Source: Verrucomicrobiaceae bacterium | GTDB taxonomy: Bacteria; Verrucomicrobiota; Verrucomicrobiae; Verrucomicrobiales; Akkermansiaceae | Assembly (NCBI GenBank): GCA_003820635.1 | Contig: RPOS01000146.1 | Span: 1 to 7,307 of the forward strand | Direction of reading: 5' to 3' | Length of the DNA: 7,307 nucleotides | Part shown: positions 1 to 6,259 of the stretch, in pieces | How positions within the stretch are numbered: the stretch's first letter is position 1 | Layout of the letters: each line of letters starts with the position of its first letter | Made by a program: the position numbers and the translations under genes | Notes under the pieces: generated by a model | Told to the model about the DNA's origin: nothing | The model's input: only the letters and a program-made list of their open reading frames with translations | Database searches by the model: none

Positions 1-1088
1 ACCACCCGGTGCCAGGTGAGCGCGGCGCAGAAGGGAGTGGCCGGAGCTCCGGCGGGAATGGTGAAAAACCAGGTTTTGGAGGAGTTTCCGGAAACCGGTT
101 CGGCCGCCCAGCCACGGATGCCGTGTGTGGTGTTGCCAGAGCTTTTGCGTCCGGCGCTCATGGCGAGCCAGGCGTGGTGGATGTTGAGTTCGCCCGCGCC
201 GTAGCGTTCGTCGAGCGGGCGGGTGACGGTGTTGTCCCAGTTTGGCACGGTGTTTTTCGTGGCACTGGCAAGCAGCAGGGCTTTGACGGCCCGCGGCCGG
301 TTCGCGCCGGTCAATGAATACGGCGAGGCGGATAGTCTCGTGTGCAACAGACCGGCGGCTCCGGCGACCATCGGCGTGGTCCAACTGGTGGCACTCTCAG
401 GCGATGCGCTGGGCGCGACGATGTCCGGCTTGCTGCGGCCGCTGCCGTCCAGGGTCGTGATACCGGCGCTGTGGTTGCCATCATCGCGGCCGACCGAGAT
501 GGTATGATAACCCTGCCCTAACAATTGTGGCAGGGGATTGGTGGAGCCGTTGTTTTCGCCGACCACGCAGACGAAACCATTGCGGTTGATCGCGTAATCC
601 AGCCGCATGTTGGCTTCGGCGGCTTGCGAGTCAGAGATCTCGGACAAGCCGATCCAGCTGTGGCTTTGCACGGCGCGGGTCTCAGTCAGGGGAAGATCAT
701 TGATGCCGAGATTGAGAAATCCGGAGCCGAGCCAGTTATTGGCATTGTGGACGTTCACGGTGGCGTTTCCGGGCAACAGGCTGTTGCTGCCATAGAAATT
801 CGTCGCGACGCGGTTGGCGTGGTTGCTGATGCTTGAAGCGCCGGATTTGAGGAGGAAGGTCTTGTTGGCGAAGAGCGGGCTGCCGGTGTCGGGTGCGCAC
901 TTTCCATTGCCATCGAGTGCCTCGATCTGGGCGAGGCCGCTTGTTGAAGCGGTGGGCAAATCACTGCCCGCAAGCTGTTGCAGCCGGGTGAAACCGATTT
1001 CGTCTTTCCAGTCGGCGCGCAGCGCATTGCCCGCCAGCCCGAGCAGGACGGCGCAGCAGGTCGTGATGGAGGAGGATCGCTGGTTCAA
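1..1088 (-). CDS. Secreted subtilisin-like (S8 family) serine peptidase, N-terminal 362 codons, C-terminus outside window
   Basis: One frame stays open from an in-frame TAG at 1119-1121 to the left edge. The only usual initiation codon between that TAG and the conserved domain is TTG at 1086-1088. It gives a good signal peptide: an Arg at residue 4, a hydrophobic stretch around CCAVLLGLAG, and a likely cleavage after ALRA near residue 25, so the protein is probably exported. S8 hallmarks follow in order: a candidate catalytic His90 in SNHANRVA, Asn179 in VVGENNG as the oxyanion-hole residue, SVGRDDGNHSAG, then DGSGRSKPDIVAPSAS and the nucleophile Ser235 in ATSWTTPMVAGAAGLL. A canonical catalytic Asp motif is not obvious; the matching region reads AQIEALDG (Glu56, Asp59). 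After the catalytic core, the region ending FCAALTWHRV looks like the start of a C-terminal beta domain. It is transcribed divergently from the ABC operon. The family call is firm; the substrate is unknown. A sorting tag such as PEP-CTERM cannot be judged because the C-terminus is missing. Confidence 0.88.
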   Translation of the reverse strand, partial: MNQRSSSITTCCAVLLGLAGNALRADWKDEIGFTRLQQLAGSDLPTASTSGLAQIEALDGNGKCAPDTGSPLFANKTFLLKSGASSISNHANRVATNFYGSNSLLPGNATVNVHNANNWLGSGFLNLGINDLPLTETRAVQSHSWIGLSEISDSQAAEANMRLDYAINRNGFVCVVGENNGSTNPLPQLLGQGYHTISVGRDDGNHSAGITTLDGSGRSKPDIVAPSASPESATSWTTPMVAGAAGLLHTRLSASPYSLTGANRPRAVKALLLASATKNTVPNWDNTVTRPLDERYGAGELNIHHAWLAMSAGRKSSGNTTHGIRGWAAEPVSGNSSKTWFFTIPAGAPATPFCAALTWHRV

Positions 1089-1170
1089 CGGGTGCGGCGG
1101 GTGGAATTGGTGGCGAACCTAGAACGGATTGCCATGCGCGCAAGGATTCCTGGCGGGCAAAACGGGCATG

Positions 1171-1199
1171 TTGACGTCGGCGGGCTGTGAGTACATGCT
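1171..1199 (+). promoter_or_regulatory. Possible sigma70-type promoter for the ABC operon
   Basis: TTGACG at 1171-1176 matches the -35 consensus at five of six positions. It lies 17 bp before a weak -10 candidate, CATGCT at 1194-1199 (three of six). A transcript from here would begin very near the ATG at 1210, so the message would be almost leaderless. That would fit the absence of a Shine-Dalgarno sequence in front of this ATG. The -10 element is poor and the call rests on sequence only. The rest of the 121-bp divergent spacer (1089-1209) shows nothing else I can name. Confidence 0.22.
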
Positions 1200-1209
1200 T
1201 TGCCCGCTG

Positions 1210-2070
1210 ATGCCTGAGACCACACCTGCTGTTGAAATCCGAAACCTTGTGAAGGACTTCAAGACGTCCTTCCGCCACAAGCCGCTGCGCGCCGTGGATG
1301 ACGTCTCGATCCGGATCATGCCGGGCGAGGTGTATGGCCTCATCGGCCCGAATGGCTCGGGGAAATCCACCACCATGAAGGCGCTGCTGGGCTTGGTGGC
1401 ACCCACCTCCGGCAAGTGCGCGATTTTCGGCAAGGACTCGCTGATGGTGGATTCACGCAATGAAGTCGGCTTTCTGCCGGAGAATCCTTATTTCTACAAG
1501 CACCTCAGTGGCGCGGAAACCCTGCGCTTCTATGGCAAACTCTGCGGCCTCGCTGGCAAGGACCTCGCCGGGCGGGTGAACGAAATGCTCGCGCTGGTGG
1601 ATCTTGAGGGCGCGCGCGACCGCCGCATCGGCGGTTATTCAAAAGGCATGCTCCAGCGCATCGGCCTGGCACAGGCACTCATCCAGGAACCGCGCCTGGT
1701 CATCCTGGACGAGCCCACCGCCGGGGTGGACCCGGTGGGCTCGCGGCAGATCCGGGATTTGATTCTCAAGCTGCGCGACCGCGGCATCACAGTGTTTCTC
1801 TGTTCCCACCTGCTCGAACAGGTGCAGGAGGTCTGTGACCACGTCGGCATCATTTTCCAAGGACGGATGATCCGCGAGGGGCGCTTGGAAGAACTCATTT
1901 CCATCGAGGACCAGACCGACATCGTGCTCAAGGACGCCACGCCGGAATTGATCGCGAAAATCACCGCGCTGGTGGAAGACACGCCCGGAGCCTCGGTCGT
2001 CCGCACCGGCAAACCCCGCACCACGCTGGAACGGCTTTTCCTGCGTGAAATCCGCGACGAAGAACAATGA
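1210..2070 (+). CDS. ABC transporter ATP-binding protein (ABC-2/NatA-like export family)
   Basis: This is the 286-residue cytoplasmic ATPase of an ABC-2 type transporter, which hydrolyses ATP to drive the membrane subunit encoded next. All nucleotide-binding motifs are present: Walker A GPNGSGKST at residues 46-54, a Q-loop region with PEN at about 90-92, signature YSKGM at 143-147, Walker B VILDEP at 164-169, D-loop AGVDP, and the switch His200 in CSHLL. The YSKGM form of the signature and the acidic residue at the Q-loop position are usual in this subfamily. A C-terminal tail of about 60 residues follows the core, as in NatA/CcmA-like exporters. I chose ATG 1210 because the conserved domain begins shortly after it. 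In-frame ATGs at 1195 and 1168 are alternatives, and none has a strong ribosome binding site. Its stop overlaps the next gene's start as ATGA. The substrate cannot be read from sequence. Confidence 0.93.
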   Translation: MPETTPAVEIRNLVKDFKTSFRHKPLRAVDDVSIRIMPGEVYGLIGPNGSGKSTTMKALLGLVAPTSGKCAIFGKDSLMVDSRNEVGFLPENPYFYKHLSGAETLRFYGKLCGLAGKDLAGRVNEMLALVDLEGARDRRIGGYSKGMLQRIGLAQALIQEPRLVILDEPTAGVDPVGSRQIRDLILKLRDRGITVFLCSHLLEQVQEVCDHVGIIFQGRMIREGRLEELISIEDQTDIVLKDATPELIAKITALVEDTPGASVVRTGKPRTTLERLFLREIRDEEQ

Positions 2071-2993
2071 GCACTCCCACTTCCATTCCGATGCAAGGAT
2101 CCCACTTCAGCCGGATTCTGACGATTTCCACGCACACCTTCACCCAACTCGTGCGGATGAAGGTGTTCTATTTCCTGGCGATCTTCGCGGTGATCGCCAT
2201 CGCCAGCAATTTCTTCGAGCTGCCGCAGCACGAGGGGCCGGAGGCGGTGGGGGCGAACGTGCTGCGCTCGATCAAGAGCTGGTCGCTCGGTGCGATGACG
2301 CTTTTTTCCGTGGTGCTTTCGATCGTGGCCACCGCGCTCTTGCTGCCGAAGGACGTGGAGGACCGCACGCTTTACACCATCCTGGCCAAGCCGGTGCCGC
2401 GTTTTGATTATCTGGCGGGAAAGCTGTTAGGCGTGCTGCTGCTGGTGTTTGTCTCGCTGGCCCTGATGGACGGGCTGATGACCGCGGTGCTGCACATCCG
2501 CACCGGCATGGTTGTCGCGGAACAGACGGAGATGGCGCAGGCGATGGGCTGGCCGCAGGATGCCATCGCCTCGCTGCGTGCGGATACGCTGGCCCACGGG
2601 CCTGACGCCTCGCTGCAGGGCGCGGTCTTCGCGGTGTTCCTGCGGGCGTCGATCATGGCCTCGCTGGCATTGCTGATTTCCACATTTTCGACGAGCACGC
2701 TCTTCACGACCATCGTGAGTTTCCTGATCTATTTCATCGGCCACTTCCAGGCGGACGCCCGCGACGTCTGGCTGCAGGCCGGCCAGGCGGGGGAGGGGGT
2801 CTTCGCGCGGCTGGCCTCGTTGCTGCTGGCGCTGGTGTTGCCGGATTTCCAGCTCTTCAACGTGATCGATGCGGTGATCCAGGGGGAGGCGCTGCCGCTG
2901 CTTGCGCTGGGGAAACTGACGCTGGTGGGCGTTTATTACGCGCTGTTTTTCACCTTCGCCTCCTGGTTCATCTTCGCCGACAAGGAATTCTGA
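2067..2993 (+). CDS. ABC-2 type transporter membrane (permease) subunit
   Basis: This 308-residue integral membrane protein should pair with the ATPase encoded just upstream; the genes overlap by 4 bp (ATGA), so translation is probably coupled. Hydrophobic segments lie near residues 32-50, 73-93, 118-142, 186-206, 211-226, 247-258 and 278-303. After the second helix comes PKDVEDRTLYTILAKPVPR, a version of the cytoplasmic motif typical of ABC-2 permeases, in which an E-x-R-T stretch precedes a K-P-x-x-R and a G-K. Residues 143-185 form a polar loop, probably extracytoplasmic. The C-terminus FADKEF is a common ending in this family. Length is normal for a single-domain ABC-2 subunit working as a homodimer. 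The cargo is unknown; lipid, polysaccharide or drug export all remain possible. The gene contains a TTA leucine codon at 2427-2429 within a TGTTAGG heptamer. Confidence 0.9.
   Translation: MSTPTSIPMQGSHFSRILTISTHTFTQLVRMKVFYFLAIFAVIAIASNFFELPQHEGPEAVGANVLRSIKSWSLGAMTLFSVVLSIVATALLLPKDVEDRTLYTILAKPVPRFDYLAGKLLGVLLLVFVSLALMDGLMTAVLHIRTGMVVAEQTEMAQAMGWPQDAIASLRADTLAHGPDASLQGAVFAVFLRASIMASLALLISTFSTSTLFTTIVSFLIYFIGHFQADARDVWLQAGQAGEGVFARLASLLLALVLPDFQLFNVIDAVIQGEALPLLALGKLTLVGVYYALFFTFASWFIFADKEF
2982..2986 (+). promoter_or_regulatory. Probable ribosome binding site for the GTG-started third operon gene
   Basis: AAGGA lies inside the last codons of the permease gene, 11 nt before the GTG at 2998. 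It is the most Shine-Dalgarno-like sequence in front of any start in this window and supports GTG as the initiation codon. The spacing is slightly long. Confidence 0.4.
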
Positions 2994-2997
2994 TACC

Positions 2998-3978
2998 GTG
3001 AAATTTGCTTGGAAAATCGCGCTGCTGGTGGTGGCGCTGCTGGCTTTTGGCGCGGCGAGATTGCGCTTCGAGGCAAAGCTCGGTGGCGAGCTGCGCGATG
3101 CCGGGTTGTTTCCGCCGCCGCTGGAAATCGGCACCCGCGAGAAGATCGGCCAGACCAGCTCGGCCGTCGCACTCGGCGGCTTGCGCACGCTGGTGGCCAC
3201 TTTCCTGAACCTACGCGCCTTCACATTCTTCACCGAGCAGCGCTGGGACGATGTGGAAGGCACCTTTGAAACCATCGTGGATCTCGCGCCGCGCACCCGC
3301 TACTACTGGGAGACCGGCTCCTGGCACATGGCCTACAACGCGGCGTCCTACTATCTCAACGACTCGAAGCTGCCGCCGCTGCGGCGGCGCGAGGCGTGGC
3401 GCTCGTCCATCCTCAAGGGCCGTTCCTTTCTCGAACGCGGGGCCCGCAACAATCCGGACGACTGGAGCATCCACGCCAATCTGGGCTTTCTTCTATCAGA
3501 CACCAACAAGTTTCCCGCCTTCCGCGATCCGAATGAAACCTTCGCCGCCGCCGCCGATGCCTATCGGAAGTCCGTGGAAACCGGCAGGGCGCTGGGTTAT
3601 GTGAGGCGCGCGTGGTTCTATGCGCTGGCCCGTGTGGAAGGCAGGGAGGCTGAGGCGCTGGAAATCGCACGCGGCCTTTACGCGGATGGCACTCACAATC
3701 ACACGCCCACGCTGCTGATGCTGCTGCTGGTATTGGAGGCGCATGAAAACCCATCGATGGATGTCGCGCAGCGTGCGATCGGGTTGTTCGGCACGCCGGA
3801 GAAGGCCTATGAGGCGCTTTCCTCACATTGGCGCCGCACCCGCGAGCGCTTTCCTGTGTTCGGCGTCGCTGCGGGTCTGGAATCGCTGGAAAAAACACTC
3901 GCGATTCCGGCGGAGCAAAGTGTCTTCAACGAGCCGCCGCCGCCGCCGATGGGGCCGGACGAATGGTTCAGCAAGTAG
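2998..3978 (+). CDS. Membrane-anchored helical-repeat (TPR-like) protein of the ABC operon, function unknown
   Basis: This 326-residue protein starts at GTG, 4 bp after the permease stop. A single N-terminal hydrophobic helix (about residues 4-20, IALLVVALLAFGAA) would anchor it to the membrane, with the rest probably on the outer face. The body is rich in short helices with TPR-like spacing: LNLRAFTFFTEQRWDD near 71-85, YYWETGSWHMAYNA at 102-115, NNPDDWSIHANLGFLL at 151-166, then AAADAYRKSVETGRA. The W-x-M-A-Y-N element followed by a NPD-W-x-L-G stretch resembles uncharacterised repeat proteins I associate with planctomycetes and verrucomicrobia; this is memory, not a search. The C-terminus is proline-rich (NEPPPPPMGP, 311-320). 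Operon position suggests an accessory or scaffold role for the transporter, which is inference. The last 11 bp overlap the 3' end of the converging minus-strand gene. Confidence 0.82.
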   Translation: MKFAWKIALLVVALLAFGAARLRFEAKLGGELRDAGLFPPPLEIGTREKIGQTSSAVALGGLRTLVATFLNLRAFTFFTEQRWDDVEGTFETIVDLAPRTRYYWETGSWHMAYNAASYYLNDSKLPPLRRREAWRSSILKGRSFLERGARNNPDDWSIHANLGFLLSDTNKFPAFRDPNETFAAAADAYRKSVETGRALGYVRRAWFYALARVEGREAEALEIARGLYADGTHNHTPTLLMLLLVLEAHENPSMDVAQRAIGLFGTPEKAYEALSSHWRRTRERFPVFGVAAGLESLEKTLAIPAEQSVFNEPPPPPMGPDEWFSK

Positions 3979-4213
3979 GAGGAAGCGGCGACCGGTGATC
4001 GCCGCCAGATGCGCCGAAGTCCGGCCATTCCTCGGTCTGGCTGCCTTCGTTTTTCTTGAAGTCGGCGATGAGTTGCTCACGGCTCATCTTGCCCTCACGG
4101 GCGAGCGAGGGGACGATTTCCACGCAGATCCAGTGCTGGTATTGCTCGAAGGTAAGTTTCGGCGGCGGCGGATGGCCGGAAAGATCGGGAAGATCGAGAT
4201 CAATGACATTCAT
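3968..4213 (-). CDS. Small conserved-looking protein, 81 aa, translationally coupled to the nucleotidyltransferase gene
   Basis: I do not recognise a family. The ATG at 4211-4213 overlaps the TGA of the upstream nucleotidyltransferase gene (4210-4212) as ATGA, which argues for coupled translation and a shared job. The frame extends further upstream, but those starts would lie deep inside the nucleotidyltransferase gene. The protein is soluble, with no signal peptide or membrane segment. It has an acidic, proline-rich head (DLPDLSGHPPPPKL, 7-20), a likely helical middle (TFEQYQHWICVEIVP and MSREQLIADFKKNEG), and a tail with EEWPDF and then SPLPPTC. The head-plus-helices build would suit a binding partner. 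Its stop lies within the last 11 bp of the converging plus-strand gene. It could be an antitoxin-like or regulatory partner of the nucleotidyltransferase, but nothing in the sequence proves this. Confidence 0.68.
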   Translation of the reverse strand: MNVIDLDLPDLSGHPPPPKLTFEQYQHWICVEIVPSLAREGKMSREQLIADFKKNEGSQTEEWPDFGASGGDHRSPLPPTC

Positions 4214-4737
4214 GGAATCATTCGAACGAGATTGTATGCGTCGGATCCGGCATAGCGGTCGCAAAGCTCGCGCAACCGATCCTCGGTGATCGCATGTGGA
4301 TTCTCGCCCAAGAGGAACCGGATGTCGAGGATGTCCTTGCCTTTGCGCTCGGTGTCATCCTTTAGTGCATGGAGTTTCATGGCCAGTAGAGCCTCGAAGT
4401 CGATGACGGGGATGTCGCCGTGCCGTCCGGTTCTCTGGGGGCTGGTGGCCATCTTTGCGAAAGTTTCCGGGCTCACCCAGATCAGATCGACGGGTAGGAT
4501 TTCGGGATGATTCGGTTTGTGAAACCGGGTCGCCATGGCTTCACATGCAATTTCGAAGTGTAGGGATCGCATGAACTCGATGGCGCGGGTTTCGTCCGCA
4601 CGGGAGCAGATCCAGTCGATGTCGTTTGTGTATCGCGAATACCCATGATGGCACACCGCCCAGCCGCCTGCCAGGAGCAGGGGGATTCCTTCGCGCTCGA
4701 AGCGGTCGTAGAGGGACTGGGCGAAGTCGGGGATCAT
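4210..4737 (-). CDS. Nucleotidyltransferase-fold protein (AbiEii-like / small stand-alone NTase)
   Basis: This 175-residue cytoplasmic protein carries the beta-polymerase-type nucleotidyltransferase signature: LLAGGWAVCHHGYSRYTNDID at residues 21-41, with Gly24-Gly25 and the metal-binding pair Asp39/Asp41. Asp84 in LPVDLIW is the likely third acidic residue. The later KLHALK...RKGKDILDI block (121-139) is typical of AbiEii-like and related families. All catalytic elements are therefore present. Enzymes of this group transfer a nucleotide to protein, RNA or small molecules; some are toxins or abortive-infection components, others resistance enzymes. The substrate cannot be inferred here. The start is ATG 4735-4737, 45 bp after the gatB stop on the same strand, with no clear ribosome binding site. 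It overlaps the following 81-aa gene by ATGA. The gatB linkage is probably positional only. Confidence 0.82.
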   Translation of the reverse strand: MIPDFAQSLYDRFEREGIPLLLAGGWAVCHHGYSRYTNDIDWICSRADETRAIEFMRSLHFEIACEAMATRFHKPNHPEILPVDLIWVSPETFAKMATSPQRTGRHGDIPVIDFEALLAMKLHALKDDTERKGKDILDIRFLLGENPHAITEDRLRELCDRYAGSDAYNLVRMIP

Positions 4738-4773
4738 GGCGTGGGGTTGGTTGGCGATTCGTGCGACGGTGGC

Positions 4774-4794
4774 AGGCCTCCGCTACAGGAGCCT
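4774..4794 (-). other. Small imperfect hairpin spanning the gatB stop codon
   Basis: AGGC-c-TCC at 4774-4781 pairs with GGAGCCT at 4788-4794, giving seven base pairs with one bulged base and a 6-nt loop. The gatB TAG stop (4783-4785) sits in the loop. No T-run follows on the minus strand, so this is not a standard intrinsic terminator. It could act on the gatB/nucleotidyltransferase junction or be chance. Confidence 0.25.
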
Positions 4795-6234
4795 CGCCCT
4801 CAGGAGTTCGGTGACTTGTTTGGGATTCGGCTTGGTGGCGGCGGCTTTCATCACCTGGCCGGTGAGGAAGTTGAGGAGTTTTTCGTTGCCGGCTCTGACG
4901 GCCTCGACTTCGGCCGGGTTGTTGACGATGGCGGTCTCGACGAGTGCTTCGAGTTCGCCTGCTTCGGCTTTTTTGAAACCCAGGCTGTCGGCAATGGCGG
5001 CGGGGGCCTTTCCCGGATTCTGATAGAGAACGGCGAACACCTCGTTGGCCTGGTTCGAGGCGAGCGTGCCGTCTTCCACCAACAGAAGCAGTGCGCGGAG
5101 ATTTTCCGGCTTCACCGGGCAATCGTCGATGCCGGTGCCCTCCTCGTTGAGTTTGCCTAACAGATTGTTGATGATGAAATTGGCGGCCTTCTTGCCGGGG
5201 ATGGCATGATTCAGCGTGGCCTCGAAGTAGGCGGCGAGATGGCGGTCCGACGAGAGCACGGAAGCGTCATAGGCGGTGACGCCGAAGTCCCGTTCGAAAC
5301 GCGCGGCGAGTTCGTGCGGGAGTTCGGGCACCAGCGGGCGGACTTTTTCCAACAACGGTGCGGTCTGGACGGGCAGTAGATCGGGACAGGAGAAATAGCG
5401 GTAATCGTGCGCGTCCTCCTTGGTGCGCATGAGCTGGGTTTCGCCGCGGTCGTCGTCCCAGCGGCGGGTGGACTGGATCTGCGGGATGCCGCGGTCGAGG
5501 TCTTCCGACTGGCGGTGGATTTCGAAATGGATGGCGCGGCGGATGGCGGAGATGGAGTTGAGGTTCTTCAACTCCACCTTCGGGCCGAGCGGATCCGCTG
5601 GGTTCTTGCGCAGCGAGATGTTCACGTCGCAGCGGAGCTGGCCTTTTTCCATGTCGGCATCCGAGACGTTACCCTGCTGGAGGATCATCTGCAGCGAGCG
5701 GAGATAGGCGAATGCTTCCTCGGCGGATTCGATGTCCGGCTCGGAAACGATTTCCATCAGCGGCGTGCCAGCGCGGTTGAAGTCGATGAGCGACGAGTTG
5801 CCGAGGTGGGTGGACTTGGCGACGTCCTCTTCAAGGTGGATGCGGTTGAGGCGGACAACCTTGCCGGGATTGGCGATGTTTTTGCGGTGGTCGGTGGGGT
5901 AGCAGTGGTCGTAGAGAGGGACGCCGCCGCCGATGCAGAGCGGCAGGTCCATCTGCGTTGTCTGATAGTTCTTGGGCATGTCCGGATAGAAATAGTTCTT
6001 GCGGTCCCATTTTGAGATTTCCGGCGACGAGCAATCGATCATGAGTCCGGCGAGCAGGGTTTTCTCGATGGCCTCGCGGTTGAGCACGGGCAGCGCGCCG
6101 GGCAGGCCGAGGCAGACCGGGCAGGTGTGGGTGTTAGGCGTGTCTCCGAACGATGTGCGGCAGGCGCAGAACATCTTGGTGTTCGTTTTGACCTGGCAGT
6201 GGACTTCGAGGCCGATGGTGACGAGGTAGGACAT
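4783..6234 (-). CDS. gatB: Aspartyl/glutamyl-tRNA(Asn/Gln) amidotransferase subunit B
   Basis: GatB is the tRNA-binding kinase subunit of the GatCAB complex. It phosphorylates Glu on mischarged Glu-tRNA(Gln), or Asp on Asp-tRNA(Asn), using ATP, and the activated acid is then amidated with ammonia delivered from GatA. The 483-residue length is normal and the protein is intact. Visible landmarks are the N-terminal LVTIGLEVHCQV, a zinc-type cysteine set (Cys23, Cys25, Cys38, Cys41), WDRKNYFYPDMPKNYQ at 76-91, NRAGTPLMEIVSEPD at 153-167, LRCDVNISLR at 200-209 and ELKNLNSISAIRRA at 221-234. The C-terminal third has the YqeY-like tRNA-binding region, for example AANFIINNLLGKLNEEG at 350-366. The start MSYLVTIGLEVH fits the family exactly, though CAATATTCCC before it is not a Shine-Dalgarno sequence. 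Its presence implies the host makes Gln-tRNA and/or Asn-tRNA indirectly. gatA and gatC are not in this window. Confidence 0.98.
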   Translation of the reverse strand: MSYLVTIGLEVHCQVKTNTKMFCACRTSFGDTPNTHTCPVCLGLPGALPVLNREAIEKTLLAGLMIDCSSPEISKWDRKNYFYPDMPKNYQTTQMDLPLCIGGGVPLYDHCYPTDHRKNIANPGKVVRLNRIHLEEDVAKSTHLGNSSLIDFNRAGTPLMEIVSEPDIESAEEAFAYLRSLQMILQQGNVSDADMEKGQLRCDVNISLRKNPADPLGPKVELKNLNSISAIRRAIHFEIHRQSEDLDRGIPQIQSTRRWDDDRGETQLMRTKEDAHDYRYFSCPDLLPVQTAPLLEKVRPLVPELPHELAARFERDFGVTAYDASVLSSDRHLAAYFEATLNHAIPGKKAANFIINNLLGKLNEEGTGIDDCPVKPENLRALLLLVEDGTLASNQANEVFAVLYQNPGKAPAAIADSLGFKKAEAGELEALVETAIVNNPAEVEAVRAGNEKLLNFLTGQVMKAAATKPNPKQVTELLRARLL

Positions 6235-6259
6235 GGGAATATTGAAGATGAAGATTGAT

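Noticed and set aside
9..836. Several short plus-strand open frames at the left edge
   Set aside because: The minus strand here encodes a continuous S8 peptidase with catalytic motifs, so the plus-strand frames are shadows.
1129..1209. Earlier starts for the ABC ATPase (TTG 1129, ATG 1168, ATG 1195)
   Set aside because: They add up to 27 residues with no resemblance to the family and have no better ribosome binding site. ATG 1195 remains possible.
1471..1500. Glu in place of Gln in the Q-loop region of the ATPase as a sign of inactivity
   Set aside because: A P-E-N/P-E-x pattern is common in this ABC-2 ATPase subfamily, and all other motifs are intact.
2427..3296. Long minus-strand open frame (289 codons) opposite the permease and repeat-protein genes
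   Set aside because: Its translation is rich in Arg, Gln and His with no domain pattern, and it crosses two well-supported plus-strand genes. It is a GC-rich shadow.
3541..3960. GCC/CCG triplet runs in the repeat-protein gene
   Set aside because: They encode short Ala and Pro runs in frame and are ordinary for GC-rich coding DNA.
5407..6015. Plus-strand open frame (202 codons) opposite gatB
   Set aside because: It lies entirely within an unmistakable gatB; its apparent hydrophobic-acidic pattern comes from the complementary codons.
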